A DNA stretch of 64,000 nucleotides. Origin: Nocardiopsis ganjiahuensis DSM 45031. GTDB lineage: Bacteria; Actinomycetota; Actinomycetes; Streptosporangiales; Streptosporangiaceae. Where the stretch lies: the NCBI RefSeq assembly GCF_000341085.1, contig NZ_ANBA01000006.1, forward strand, positions 186,001 through 250,000, given 5' to 3'. The translations under genes were made by a program, and so were the position numbers. Shown here in pieces: positions 16,345 to 25,031 of the stretch. The notes beneath the pieces are model-generated. The model ran no database searches. It was not told where the DNA came from and saw nothing but the letters and a program-made list of their open reading frames with translations. How positions within the stretch are numbered: position 1 is the stretch's first letter; the number at the start of each line of letters is the position of its first letter.

Positions 16345-18366
16345 ATGTCCGTCCTGTGGTTCGGCGGCGATCACAACCCGGAGCAGTGGCCCGAGGAGGT
16401 ACGCGCCGAGGACACCGGACTCATGCGCCGGGCCGGGGTGAACCTGGTGACGGTCGGGGTCTTCTCGTGGTCGCTGCTGGAGCCCCGGGAGGGGGAGTTC
16501 GACTTCGGCTGGCTGGACCGCGAACTGGACCGGCTCGCGGACGCCGGGGTGGGGGTCGCCCTGGCCACGCCCACGGCCTCGCCGCCGCCCTGGTTCGGGG
16601 CGGCCCACCCCGACGCCATGCCGGTGACCGCCGAAGGCGTACGCCTCACCCACGGAAGCCGGGACACCTACGACGTGACCGCCCCCGCCTACCAGGCGGC
16701 CTGCGAGCGGATCGTCCGGGCGCTCGCCGAGCGCTACTCCGCGCACCCGGCCCTGCGCCTGTGGCACGTGCACAACGAGTACGGCACCTGGTCCCACTCC
16801 GCCCACGCGGACCGGGCTTTCCGCGGATGGCTCCGGAAGCGGCACGGGGACCTGGAAGCGCTGAACGAGGCCTGGACCACGGCCTTCTGGGGACAGCACT
16901 ACTCCGACTGGGAGCACGTCCGGACCCCGCGCGCCACCCAGTACCTGGCCAACCCGGCGCACGTCCTGGACTTCCGGCGCTTCCTGTCCGACGCGATGCT
17001 CGACCACTACCTGGCCCAGCGCACGATCCTCAAGTCCGCGGACCCGGCCGTGCCGGTCACCACCAACCTGGCCTTCGGCGACTGGGTCCCGGTCGACGCC
17101 TGGAAGTGGGCCGAGCACATGGACCTGGTGGCGGTGGACGACTACCCGTCCGCGCCCGGCGCCGAGGCCGCCGCCCAGACCGCCTTCGCCGCCGACCTGG
17201 CCCGTTCCTACGCCGCGCGCGTGCCCGCGAAGGGCCGCCCGTGGCTGCTGACGGAGCAGGCCGCCGGGGTCCTGTACACACCCGGGCGGACCGTCTCCAA
17301 GGCCCCCGGGGAGCTGGTCCGGCACAGCCTGTCCCACGTGGCGCGGGGGTCCCGGGGCGCCATGTTCTTCCAGTGGCGCGCCTCCCGGGGCGGTGCCGAG
17401 CAGTGGTACTCGGGGATGGTGCCGCACGCCGGCCCCGACTCCCGGATCTTCCGCGAGGTGTGCGAGCTCGGTGCCCTCCTGCCCAGGGTCGCGGGGGCCG
17501 CCGACGCCCGTGTCCCGGTCGACGCCGCCGTCACCTGGGACCCGGAGTCCTGGTGGGCGATGGGCGCGGCCTCCCTGCCCGACGCGGACCTCGACTACCT
17601 GGGCGCCGTACGGCAGGTCCACCGCGTCCTGTGGCGGTCGGGCCGCACGGTCGACTTCGTACGCCCCGACCGGCCCCTGCCCCCGGTACCGCTGCTGGTC
17701 GTCCCCTCGCTCTACCTGGTGTCCGACACCGCCGCCGCGCACCTGGCGGACTACGTGGAGCGGGGCGGGACCCTCGTGGCCACCCCCCTGAGCGGGATCG
17801 CCGACCCCCACGGCACCGTACGGACCGGGGGCCACCCGGGCGCGCTGCGCGACCTGCTCGGTGTCCGGGTGGAGGAACTGCGCCCCGCCCCGGACACCGA
17901 ACTGTCCGACACCGACCTCGGCACGGTCCGCGGCTGGACCGAGGCGGTCCGCCTGACCGGGGCCGAGCCGGTGGCCGTCCACCGGTCGGGGGACCTGGCG
18001 GGGCAGCCCGTGCTGACCCGGAACCGCAGGGGTTCGGGGACCGCCTGGTACCTGTCCGCGCGGTTGGACGACGCCGCCCTGGGCGCCCTGTTGGCCGGGC
18101 TCGGAGCGCGGGCCACCGCCGCCGACCTCCGCGCCGGCCCCGCCACCCCCTCCGCCCCGGAGGCGGGTGTGGAGGTCGTACGACGCGAGGACGGCGCCCT
18201 CACCTGGATCTTCGTGCTCAACCACACCGGTGCCCCGTATCCGGTCGCCCCCGCCTCGCTGGGGCTCGCCCCCGGCGCCGTGGACCTGTTGACGGACACG
18301 GCGGCCGAAGGGCTGACCGTACCCGGAGGCGGGGTCGCGGTGCTGCACGGCCGGCTCAGCCCGTGA
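16345..18366 (+). CDS. GH42 beta-galactosidase
   Basis: A cytoplasmic retaining beta-galactosidase of 673 residues. The opening WFGGDHNPEQWPEEVRAEDT is diagnostic of GH42. The acid/base Glu is in WHVHNEYG (about residue 144) and the nucleophile Glu in WLLTEQ (about 303). The trimerisation domain (VDAAVTWDPESWWAM onward) and a small C-terminal beta-domain follow. The ATG at 16345 has GAGGGAG at 8 bases. In this setting the natural substrate is probably the beta-1,2-galactosyl residue of xyloglucan side chains, which is inferred. Only 49 bases separate it from divergent GH95, and its 3' end overlaps the convergent GH31 gene by 11 bases. Confidence 0.93.
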   Translation: MSVLWFGGDHNPEQWPEEVRAEDTGLMRRAGVNLVTVGVFSWSLLEPREGEFDFGWLDRELDRLADAGVGVALATPTASPPPWFGAAHPDAMPVTAEGVRLTHGSRDTYDVTAPAYQAACERIVRALAERYSAHPALRLWHVHNEYGTWSHSAHADRAFRGWLRKRHGDLEALNEAWTTAFWGQHYSDWEHVRTPRATQYLANPAHVLDFRRFLSDAMLDHYLAQRTILKSADPAVPVTTNLAFGDWVPVDAWKWAEHMDLVAVDDYPSAPGAEAAAQTAFAADLARSYAARVPAKGRPWLLTEQAAGVLYTPGRTVSKAPGELVRHSLSHVARGSRGAMFFQWRASRGGAEQWYSGMVPHAGPDSRIFREVCELGALLPRVAGAADARVPVDAAVTWDPESWWAMGAASLPDADLDYLGAVRQVHRVLWRSGRTVDFVRPDRPLPPVPLLVVPSLYLVSDTAAAHLADYVERGGTLVATPLSGIADPHGTVRTGGHPGALRDLLGVRVEELRPAPDTELSDTDLGTVRGWTEAVRLTGAEPVAVHRSGDLAGQPVLTRNRRGSGTAWYLSARLDDAALGALLAGLGARATAADLRAGPATPSAPEAGVEVVRREDGALTWIFVLNHTGAPYPVAPASLGLAPGAVDLLTDTAAEGLTVPGGGVAVLHGRLSP

Positions 18367-20323
18367 TCGGGAGGTCCGCCCCCTCCCGCAGGAGTACGGG
18401 GACCCGGTCCAGCGGCGCGGCGATCGTGACCACCGTGCCGCCCGGGTGGACGTTCCCCGTCCACGGGTCGGTCCAGGAGGCGCCCTCCGGGAGGTAGACG
18501 TCCCTGGTCCGCGCCCCGTACTCGGTCACCGGGGCGACCAGCACGTCCGGACCGAAGAGGAACTGGTCGCCCTCCTGCCAGGCGTTCGGGTCCTCAGGGA
18601 AGTCGACGAACACCGGGCGCATCGGCGGCAGCCCTCTCTCGTGCGCGAGGCGCATCTGCTCCATGACGTAGGGGCGGAGCCGCTCGCGCAGGAACAGCAG
18701 CCCGCTCACGAGTTCGTAGACCTCCTCTCCGTAGGACCACACCTCGTTGGGTCCGCCGGACATCTCCGGGTAGAGGTCGTGCGAGAACGGTTCCCGGTAC
18801 CCGTGCAGACGGAACAGCGGGCAGAAGACCCCGTACTGGAACCAGCGGACCATCAGCTCCCGGTACTCCGGCGAGTCCTGGTCACCGCCGTGGAACCCGC
18901 CGATGTCCGTCGTCCACCAGGGGATCCCGGACATCGCGACGTTCAGTCCGGCGCGGACCTGCGTCCGCAGGGAGGCGAAGGTGGGGGCGATGTCGCCCGA
19001 CCACAGGGCCGCGCCGTGGCGCTGGCTGCCCGCCCAGGCCGAGCGGCACAGGCTGATCACCTGCTCCTCCCCCGCGGCGAGCATGCCCTCGTGGAAGGCG
19101 CGTGCGTGTTCGAGCGGGTAGATGTTGCCCACCTCGGTGCCGGGCCCGGCGTGGTACCGCAGGTTCTCCGGGTGGCCGGGCTTCAGCTCGGGCTCGCAGG
19201 CGTCGAGCCACCAGACCCGGATCCCCAGGGAGTGGTAGTTGCGGCGGATCCGCTCCCACAGGTACGCCCGGGCGTCGGGGTTGGTGGGATCGTAGAAGCC
19301 CACCTGGACGTGGGCCTCCACCCCCTTGTCGGCCCAGTCCGCGTGCACGGGGGGACCCTGTTCGGTGGCCACGAGGTAGCCGCTGGCCAGCATCTCGGCG
19401 TGGTTCTCGCTCAGCGGGCTCACCGAGGGCCACACGGAGACCATCAGCTCCACACCCATCTCGCGGAGTTCGTCCACCATGGCCTTGGGGTCGGGCCACT
19501 CCCGCGGGTCGAACTTCCAGTCGCCCAGGTGGGTCCAGTGGAAGAAGTCGCTGACGATCACCGACAGCGGAAGCCCGCGGCGCCGGTACTCGCGGGCCAC
19601 CGCCATGAGCTCGTCCTGGGTGCGGTAGCGGAGCTTGGACTGCCAGAAGCCGGAGGCGAACTCGGGCAGCATCGGGGGGTGGCCGGTGGCCTCGGCGTAG
19701 CGGGCCATGATGTCGGCGGGGCCGTCGCCCGTGGTGACCCAGTAGTCGATCTGGCGGGCGCTGTCGCTCACCCAGCGGGTCCCGTTGTCGGCCAGTTCGA
19801 CCCTGCCGGTGGCGGGGCTGTTCCAGAGCATCCCGTAGCCGCGCGACGAGACCAGGAAGGGGATGGTGACCTCGGCGTTGCGCTGGACGAGGTCGATGAC
19901 CGCGCCCTTCTGGTCGAACAGTCCGTGGGTGTGCTGCCCGAGGCCGTGGATCCGCTCGCCCTCGTGGGCCCGGAAGCGCTGCTCGATCCGGTAGTAGCCG
20001 TTGCCGGTGGAGGTGTAGACACGGGGGCCGGGCCACCAGAAGTGGGCCCGCTCCTCGGCGAGCAGCTCCTCGCCGTCGCGGGTGAACCGGAGCATGCCGT
20101 CCGCGCTCACCTCCAGGGTCAGGGATCCGCTGACCAGGACCGCGGAGTCACCGAGGCTCACCCGGGCCGGGCCCGGCGGCCGTCGGTCCAGCGCGCCGGG
20201 CAGGTCCTCACGGAGGGTGGACAGCGCGGCCCGGACGCGGATGCCGTCGGTTCCCCAGGCCTGGGCGCGCAGGACCTGGTGGCTGCCGCGCCACTCGAAG
20301 CCGTCCTCGATCTCGTTGAACAC
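18356..20323 (-). CDS. GH31 alpha-xylosidase (YicI-like)
   Basis: A 655-residue GH31 enzyme without signal peptide. N-terminal beta-sandwich with IHGLGQHTHGLFDQKG, then the TIM barrel. The nucleophile Asp is in WWLDACEPEL (about residue 372) and the acid/base Asp in LWSGDIAPTF (about 441). The WLDACEPE form, rather than WxDMNE, is characteristic of the alpha-xylosidase branch. It should remove alpha-1,6-xylose from the non-reducing end of xyloglucan oligosaccharides, supplying xylose to xylA. A perfect 16-bp LacI-type palindrome lies 32 bases upstream of the start. It is read in the same direction as, and directly after, the LacI gene. Confidence 0.9.
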   Translation of the reverse strand: MFNEIEDGFEWRGSHQVLRAQAWGTDGIRVRAALSTLREDLPGALDRRPPGPARVSLGDSAVLVSGSLTLEVSADGMLRFTRDGEELLAEERAHFWWPGPRVYTSTGNGYYRIEQRFRAHEGERIHGLGQHTHGLFDQKGAVIDLVQRNAEVTIPFLVSSRGYGMLWNSPATGRVELADNGTRWVSDSARQIDYWVTTGDGPADIMARYAEATGHPPMLPEFASGFWQSKLRYRTQDELMAVAREYRRRGLPLSVIVSDFFHWTHLGDWKFDPREWPDPKAMVDELREMGVELMVSVWPSVSPLSENHAEMLASGYLVATEQGPPVHADWADKGVEAHVQVGFYDPTNPDARAYLWERIRRNYHSLGIRVWWLDACEPELKPGHPENLRYHAGPGTEVGNIYPLEHARAFHEGMLAAGEEQVISLCRSAWAGSQRHGAALWSGDIAPTFASLRTQVRAGLNVAMSGIPWWTTDIGGFHGGDQDSPEYRELMVRWFQYGVFCPLFRLHGYREPFSHDLYPEMSGGPNEVWSYGEEVYELVSGLLFLRERLRPYVMEQMRLAHERGLPPMRPVFVDFPEDPNAWQEGDQFLFGPDVLVAPVTEYGARTRDVYLPEGASWTDPWTGNVHPGGTVVTIAAPLDRVPVLLREGADLPITG

Positions 20324-20354
20324 GTGGGTCCTTCCTGTAGGGGGTGGCAGGGGT

Positions 20355-20370
20355 GTCGAAGCGCTTCGAC
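20355..20370. promoter_or_regulatory. LacI-type operator upstream of GH31
   Basis: GTCGAAGCGCTTCGAC is a perfect 16-bp palindrome lying in the 121-base gap between the LacI gene and GH31. It is the most symmetric member of the set and strongly resembles LacI/GalR-family sites, which centre on CG. Confidence 0.75.
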
Positions 20371-20444
20371 GATGAACCTGGTTCGAGAGGGGGTGGGTGG
20401 CAGAGGTGGAAGCGGGTGGGCCGGAAGGGCCGTGCCGCCGGTTC

Positions 20445-21428
20445 TCAGGACCGGCGCGCGGTGCTGCCCCGGTCGGTGAGTCCGGGCTCCAGCAGGGTGG
20501 TCCCCGGTTTACCGAGGCCGTCGATCTTGTCCATGAGCAGGCCGACCGCGCGGCCGCCGAGCTCCTCGGCCGGCAGGTCCACGGAGGTCAGTTCGGGCAG
20601 ACCGGCGGGGGCGGGTCCGATGACGACCGTCGACAGGTCAGGGGTGGTGGGGCCGTGTTCGGAGAAGGCCTCCAGCAGCGGGGCCACGGAGGGTTCGTTG
20701 TGCACGATGAGCCCGGTCAGACCGGGCCGCTCGCGCAGAAGGGCGCCCGCGACCTCAGCGGCGGTCTCGGGCGAACAGGGGCGCTGGGTGGCGCGGACCC
20801 CCCGGCGGGCGGCGGCCGACTCGAACCCGGCGAGGGTCCGCTCGGCGAATCCCGTGCGCCGCTGGTAGACCGACGGCGGTTGGCCGACGAAGGCGATGTC
20901 GGTGTGGCCCCGGTCCGCCAGGTGGTCCACGCAGAGCGCACCGGCGGCGGAGAAGTCGAGGTCTATACAGGTCAGGCCGTCGGTGTCCTCGGGGACCCCG
21001 ATGAGCACCGAGGGCAGGTCGAGGGAGCGCAGGACCGGCACACGCGCGTCGTCGGCCTCCACGTCCATGACGATGACGCCGTCCACCATGGCGCTGCCCG
21101 CGACCCGGCGCAGGCCGTCCGGCCCCTCCCCCTGGGTGAGCAGGAGGACGTCGTGGTCGTGGGTACGGGCGGCGGTGACGACGGAGACCGCGAAGCGCAT
21201 GGCGACGGGGACGTGGACGTCGTCGCGCAACGGGACGACCAGCGCGATGACGTTGCTGCGGCGGCTGGCCAGGGAGCGCGCCCCCGCGTGGGGCTGGTAG
21301 CCCAGGGCCTCGATACTCTCCCGGACCCGGCGGGTGGTGGACTCGGAGATCGACCGCTTCCCGCTGAGCACATAGGAGACCGTGCTCGGTGACACCCCCG
21401 CGTGCCGGGCCACATCGGAGATCCGCAC
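20445..21428 (-). CDS. LacI-family transcriptional regulator
   Basis: A 327-residue LacI/GalR repressor. It starts with the helix-turn-helix (RISDVARHAGVSPSTVSYVL) and hinge helix (ALGYQPHAGARSLAS), followed by a periplasmic-binding-protein-like sugar sensor (about residues 60-327). The GTG at 21428 puts the HTH at the N-terminus as is normal in the family, and leaves a perfect TCGAATCGATTCGA palindrome 20 bases upstream in the leader, where it would mediate autorepression. It probably controls the surrounding glycosidase genes, which carry related palindromes. The effector is not known; a xyloglucan oligosaccharide would fit. Confidence 0.93.
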   Translation of the reverse strand: MRISDVARHAGVSPSTVSYVLSGKRSISESTTRRVRESIEALGYQPHAGARSLASRRSNVIALVVPLRDDVHVPVAMRFAVSVVTAARTHDHDVLLLTQGEGPDGLRRVAGSAMVDGVIVMDVEADDARVPVLRSLDLPSVLIGVPEDTDGLTCIDLDFSAAGALCVDHLADRGHTDIAFVGQPPSVYQRRTGFAERTLAGFESAAARRGVRATQRPCSPETAAEVAGALLRERPGLTGLIVHNEPSVAPLLEAFSEHGPTTPDLSTVVIGPAPAGLPELTSVDLPAEELGGRAVGLLMDKIDGLGKPGTTLLEPGLTDRGSTARRS

Positions 21429-21447
21429 CGCACCGCCCCGTCCGTTG

Positions 21448-21461
21448 TCGAATCGATTCGA
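21448..21461. promoter_or_regulatory. LacI-type operator, autoregulatory
   Basis: TCGAATCGATTCGA is a perfect 14-bp palindrome 20 bases upstream of the lacI start codon. It shares both 5-base arms with the sites before GH3, GH74 and GH31. Confidence 0.7.
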
Positions 21462-21724
21462 TGGAATGTTACGCACCTCGCCGCCCCGGGCGCAATGCCC
21501 AGAGGAAACGGTCCCCGGGCGGAACTCCCCGCCGAGCCTACTGCCCCGCGGCACCGCCCGCCGATGCCGAGCGGCCACGGTGCCGGTCTGGCGCGGGGCC
21601 CGCTCCTGCAGCAGACTCGACCCGACGCCGTCCGCAACCGACGGCCGGAACCGTGCGTCTACCCACTCACGGGGAACCCGGCACCACCGGCCCCGGCCCC
21701 ACACCCCACCCGGAAGGAACCCGC

Positions 21725-22357
21725 GTGGCCCCGGATCCCATCCTTCTCATCGGCACCGTCCTGCTCCTGATCGCCGGTGCGGCCGCGCTGTTCACCGGCT
21801 TCACCGCGCCGCGGGGCAGGCGGGGGCTGACCTGCTCCGGTGGCGCCCTGCTGGTGGCGGCCGCCGTCCTCTCCCTGACGCTGGCCCTGGCGAGCGCCCC
21901 GATCTACGAGACGGTGAGCGGCCTCAACGGCGGCCGTACCGCGTTCATCGTCCTGAACGTCCTCAACCGGATCGACGACCTCCTCTGGGCGGTGGGACTG
22001 CTGCTCGTGGCACTGGCCGCGACGAAACGGCTGTCAGCGCCACGCGCCACCCCGGGACCGCCGGTGCCGTCCGGCCCTCACGGACCGTACGGACACCGGG
22101 CCCACGGGCACCAGGCCCCGTACGCGCAGCAGGGGCCCCACGGGGCACCGCGGCCGGGACCGCGGCAGGGTGGCCCGCAGTACCCGGGCCCCCGACCGCC
22201 GCAGCAACAGGGCCCCCTGCCCTCACCCGGAGCGGCCCCGCGGCCGCCCCAGCAGCCCGGACCGCGTCCGCCGCACGGTTCCGACCCCCAGCAGCCCGGA
22301 CCGCGTCCGCCGCACGGTTCCGGCCCCCAGCCGCCGCACGGCCCCTCCTCCCGCTGA
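21725..22357 (+). CDS. Hypothetical membrane protein with Pro/Gly/His-rich tail
   Basis: Function unknown. The GTG at 21725 follows GGAAGGA. The 210-residue product has three hydrophobic segments in its first 105 residues (ILLIGTVLLLIAGAAALFTG, ALLVAAAVLSLTLAL, LLWAVGLLLVALAA), then a low-complexity tail of about 100 residues rich in Pro, Gly, His and Gln. The tail contains a 13-residue exact-type duplication (QQPGPRPPHGSDP/QQPGPRPPHGSGP). Such tails are common in actinobacterial membrane proteins. The next gene on the strand, another small membrane protein, starts 28 bases later and is probably co-transcribed. Confidence 0.75.
   Translation: MAPDPILLIGTVLLLIAGAAALFTGFTAPRGRRGLTCSGGALLVAAAVLSLTLALASAPIYETVSGLNGGRTAFIVLNVLNRIDDLLWAVGLLLVALAATKRLSAPRATPGPPVPSGPHGPYGHRAHGHQAPYAQQGPHGAPRPGPRQGGPQYPGPRPPQQQGPLPSPGAAPRPPQQPGPRPPHGSDPQQPGPRPPHGSGPQPPHGPSSR
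22250..22327 (+). repeat. 39-bp in-frame tandem duplication
   Basis: Two adjacent 39-base copies (22250-22288 and 22289-22327) inside the membrane-protein tail, differing by one base (GAC versus GGC codon). Each unit encodes 13 residues, so the duplication keeps the frame. Confidence 0.85.
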
Positions 22358-22385
22358 CCGCACGAGACCCGGAGAACACGCGGAC

Positions 22386-22784
22386 ATGATCGACCTCATC
22401 CTCAGCCTCCTGCTCGGCTGCCTGCCGCCGCTGGTGGTCGGCGCCATCGCCCTCCTGCGCTCCTTCGGCGCCCCCAGCGGCAAGGTCCCCGCAGCCGTCG
22501 GCGGCGGCCTGCTGGTCCTCGCGGGCCTGGTACTGACCGGCTGGGAGATCTACTCCCGGTTCGTCCTGATGCCCGACCCCTCCATGGCACCCTTCGGTGT
22601 CCTTCCCGTCGACCCGGCCGTCCTCTACGCGGTCAGAATCGGGTCCGGGGCCCTCGTCGCCGCCGGTGTGGCCCTGCTGCTGGTCGGGGTGATGAGCGCC
22701 GGACGGCTGGAGAACAAGGAACAGGGACCCCGGTCACGGCACGAGGCACCGGGGCCGTACGCCCCTCAGGCGCGCCGCCCCTGA
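22386..22784 (+). CDS. Hypothetical three-helix membrane protein
   Basis: Unknown function, 132 residues. Hydrophobic segments are LILSLLLGCLPPLVVGAIALL, AAVGGGLLVLAGLVLTGW and GALVAAGVALLLVGVMS, with a polar C-terminal tail. The ATG at 22386 follows CGGAGA. It lies 28 bases after the preceding membrane-protein gene on the same strand. Its last 51 bases overlap the end of a small convergent gene. Confidence 0.7.
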   Translation: MIDLILSLLLGCLPPLVVGAIALLRSFGAPSGKVPAAVGGGLLVLAGLVLTGWEIYSRFVLMPDPSMAPFGVLPVDPAVLYAVRIGSGALVAAGVALLLVGVMSAGRLENKEQGPRSRHEAPGPYAPQARRP

Positions 22785-23084
22785 AGCCCTGTGCTCCGAG
22801 GCGCCCGGCATCCGGCGCGTGAGCCACGGCACGAAGAGGACCATCAGGGCACCGAGGACCACCACGGGAACAACCGCCCCGAGGAGGATCGGCACCGTCT
22901 GCGACCAGTTGTCGAGCAGGATCACGCAGAAGACCGGTGGCGGGAGGAGGACCGGCGGGAAGACGACGGGGACGGCCCTGACGGCGTAGGCGCGCGGGTG
23001 GTTCTGCGCGTGGATCTGCATCTGGCCGAAGAGGGCCCTGGGATGTCGGCGAGCGGTCCGGGGGTGTGCCGTGTGCCCGTTCAT
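22734..23084 (-). CDS. Small hypothetical membrane protein
   Basis: Unknown function, 116 residues with two hydrophobic segments (VPVVFPPVLLPPPVFCVILL and IPILLGAVVPVVVLGALMVLFVPWL-type, the latter about 23 residues). Before the first helix is QMQIHAQNHPRAY, which recalls RSQIRAQNDPRR in the membrane protein at 3646-4374. No strong ribosome-binding site is visible before the ATG at 23084. The gene overlaps the opposing gene by 51 bases, so its exact end or reality is less sure than its neighbours. Confidence 0.5.
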   Translation of the reverse strand: MNGHTAHPRTARRHPRALFGQMQIHAQNHPRAYAVRAVPVVFPPVLLPPPVFCVILLDNWSQTVPILLGAVVPVVVLGALMVLFVPWLTRRMPGASEHRASGAARLRGVRPRCLVP

Positions 23085-23223
23085 GTCCGCGCCCTACGCG
23101 AGACGGGCGTCAGCGTTCCGGGAACGCTGCGTTCCCTTTGCCTTGGGCAGGGCTGAGCGCGTGCCCGGACCGGGCACGGGGTCGGTGGCGTCTGCGGCTG
23201 TCGTGGTCCCGGGAGGGGCTCAC

Positions 23224-23246
23224 CGGACCCGGGAGGGGAACACCTG
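23224..23246 (+). repeat. Direct repeat flanking STAS gene, copy 1
   Basis: A 23-base element ending GAGGGGAACACCTG, 41 bases beyond the stop of the STAS gene. It matches 19 of 23 bases with the element at 23764-23786 on the other side of the gene. Confidence 0.4.
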
Positions 23247-23286
23247 TCGTGGCTGCTGCGTGTGGCGCCGGCTGTCCGCGGAGCGG

Positions 23287-23658
23287 TCAGCCGGCCTGGC
23301 GCTTGGCCTCCAGGGCCTCCATCGCCGCGACGGCGGTGGCGACGGTCTGGTGGACCGGAACCTGGCGGTGCAGGCCGACCAGGCGGACGACCTTGGTGAC
23401 ACGTTCGTTGAGTGCCGCCAACGACAGGGAACCGTCCAGCTCACGGACGTTCCGATAGGCGTTGATGATGACGTTCAGCCCGCTGGAGTCCATGAAGTCC
23501 AGAGCGGACAGGTCCAGGATCAGCCACGGACCGTGGTCGTCGATCGCGGTCTTGATGTGTTCCTGGAGGTCGGCGGCGGTCGCGATGTCGAGTTCTCCCT
23601 CGATCGCGACGATGACGCTGCGGCTCTCGAACCGCGTGCTCAGCCCAAGCCTGTGCAC
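23287..23658 (-). CDS. STAS-domain anti-sigma factor antagonist
   Basis: A 123-residue single-domain STAS protein of the SpoIIAA/RsbV type. Such proteins release sigma factors by binding anti-sigma kinases when unphosphorylated. The core IVAIEGELDIATAADL and the phosphorylation loop DFMDSSGLNVI (first Ser of the SS pair is the usual site) are clear. The GTG at 23658 is preceded by GGGAGGAG at 6 bases; an upstream ATG at 23712 would add a poorly conserved tail. No sigma factor or anti-sigma kinase is next to it, so it is an orphan switch in this window. Confidence 0.9.
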   Translation of the reverse strand: MHRLGLSTRFESRSVIVAIEGELDIATAADLQEHIKTAIDDHGPWLILDLSALDFMDSSGLNVIINAYRNVRELDGSLSLAALNERVTKVVRLVGLHRQVPVHQTVATAVAAMEALEAKRQAG

Positions 23659-23966
23659 GTTCACTCCTCCCGGCCCCACGTTCAGATGGTGAGGGGTCCC
23701 TCGCTTAACCATACGCAGCCCGACCGGGAACGACTACCGGACCCGGCTCCACTCCCACAGAGCCGGTCCGGTGAGGGAAACACCTGCGCGCCCGAACGAT
23801 CTGGTAAGTCGTTGGACACACACGGTATAAGCGAACCGCCCATACGGGAATGCCATCGGGCAAGAAATTTTCGCCTCATGGGCGAGAACCCCCTTCGGAT
23901 GCCCGGTTATCGACCGTTCACCATGGGTTATTTCACGACATGGAACCCGGTGTGATCGACCATCCC
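23659..23966. other. Gene-free region between STAS gene and meaB end
   Basis: About 300 bases upstream of the STAS gene and beyond the meaB stop. It holds the second copy of the 23-base direct repeat and a moderately A+T-rich patch around 23820-23880. No convincing gene, hairpin or promoter pair was seen. Confidence 0.4.
23764..23786 (+). repeat. Direct repeat flanking STAS gene, copy 2
   Basis: A 23-base element ending GAGGGAAACACCTG, about 105 bases upstream of the STAS start codon. It matches the copy at 23224-23246 in 19 of 23 positions and has the same orientation. Confidence 0.4.
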
Positions 23967-25031
23967 TCACGCGTCCGCGCCGTCACCCTCGGACCGGTCA
24001 CGTTCCGTTTCCCGTTCCCGAACTCCATCACTCTGAGTGAAGGAATCCAACAGCGTGCGCGCGGCCAGGGTGGCCGTGGTGTCCCCCGACCTCACCTGCG
24101 ACTCCATCCTCGGAATGAGCCCTGCCACCCCCTCGTCCCGCAGGAACGCGTCCATGAGCCGGTCCCGGACCTGGTCCCACATCCAGCTCACCCCCTGGGA
24201 GCTGCGACGGTCGGCGAGGGAGCCGTCGAGCTCCAGCACCCGCCGGTGCTCCAGCACGGTCTCCCACACCTCGTCCAGCCCGTCACCGGTCATGCCGCTG
24301 CAGGTCAGCACCGGCGGCCGCCACCGCGGATGGACCTGCTGGAGCAGGCGCAGGGCCCTGGAGAGCTCCCGGGCGGCCTTGCGGGCGTCGTCGGCGTGCG
24401 GGCCGTCGGCCTTGTTCACCGCGACCACGTCCACCAGCTCCAGCACACCCTTCTTGATGCCCTGGAGCTGGTCGCCGGTGCGGGCCAGCGTGAGGAACAG
24501 GAAGCAGTCGACCATCGCGGCGACCGTGACCTCGGACTGGCCGACACCCACCGTCTCCACCAGGACCACGTCGAACCCGGCCGCCTCCATGAGCAGCATG
24601 GTCTCGCGGGTCGCGCGGGCCACACCGCCGAGCGTGCCCGCCGTGGGCGAGGGCCGGATGAAGGCGTTCGGGTCCACCGCGAGTGCGGCCATGCGCGTCT
24701 TGTCACCGAGGATGCTGCCGCCGGTGCGGGTCGAGGACGGGTCGACGGCGAGCACAGCGACCCGGTGCCCGGCGGCGGTCAGCCGCGTGCCGAGCGCGTC
24801 GATGAAGGTCGACTTGCCCACCCCGGGCACGCCGGTGATCCCGACCCGCTGCGCCTTGCCGGTGTGCGGGAGCAACCGCACCAGGAGCTCCTGGGCGGCC
24901 CGCGCGTGGTCCGGGCGGCGCGACTCCACCAGGGTGATCGCCCTGGCCAGGGTCGGCCGGTGCCCGGACAGGACCCCCTCGGTCAGGGCGTCCACGTCCA
25001 CCGGACGCCTCCCGCGCACCGCCACGGTCAC
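23967..25031 (-). CDS. meaB: Methylmalonyl-CoA mutase-associated GTPase MeaB
   Basis: A P-loop GTPase (ArgK/MeaB family, 354 residues) that protects methylmalonyl-CoA mutase and gates its adenosylcobalamin loading. Walker A is GVPGVGKST (about residue 67), followed by [19 protein letters not shown] and the base/switch motif [10 protein letters not shown]. The NKADG guanine-specificity motif is present. It starts with GTG at 25031, overlapping the mutB stop by four bases, and is the last gene of a coupled mutA-mutB-meaB operon, which is the usual actinobacterial order. Confidence 0.97.
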   Translation of the reverse strand: MTVAVRGRRPVDVDALTEGVLSGHRPTLARAITLVESRRPDHARAAQELLVRLLPHTGKAQRVGITGVPGVGKSTFIDALGTRLTAAGHRVAVLAVDPSSTRTGGSILGDKTRMAALAVDPNAFIRPSPTAGTLGGVARATRETMLLMEAAGFDVVLVETVGVGQSEVTVAAMVDCFLFLTLARTGDQLQGIKKGVLELVDVVAVNKADGPHADDARKAARELSRALRLLQQVHPRWRPPVLTCSGMTGDGLDEVWETVLEHRRVLELDGSLADRRSSQGVSWMWDQVRDRLMDAFLRDEGVAGLIPRMESQVRSGDTTATLAARTLLDSFTQSDGVRERETERDRSEGDGADA

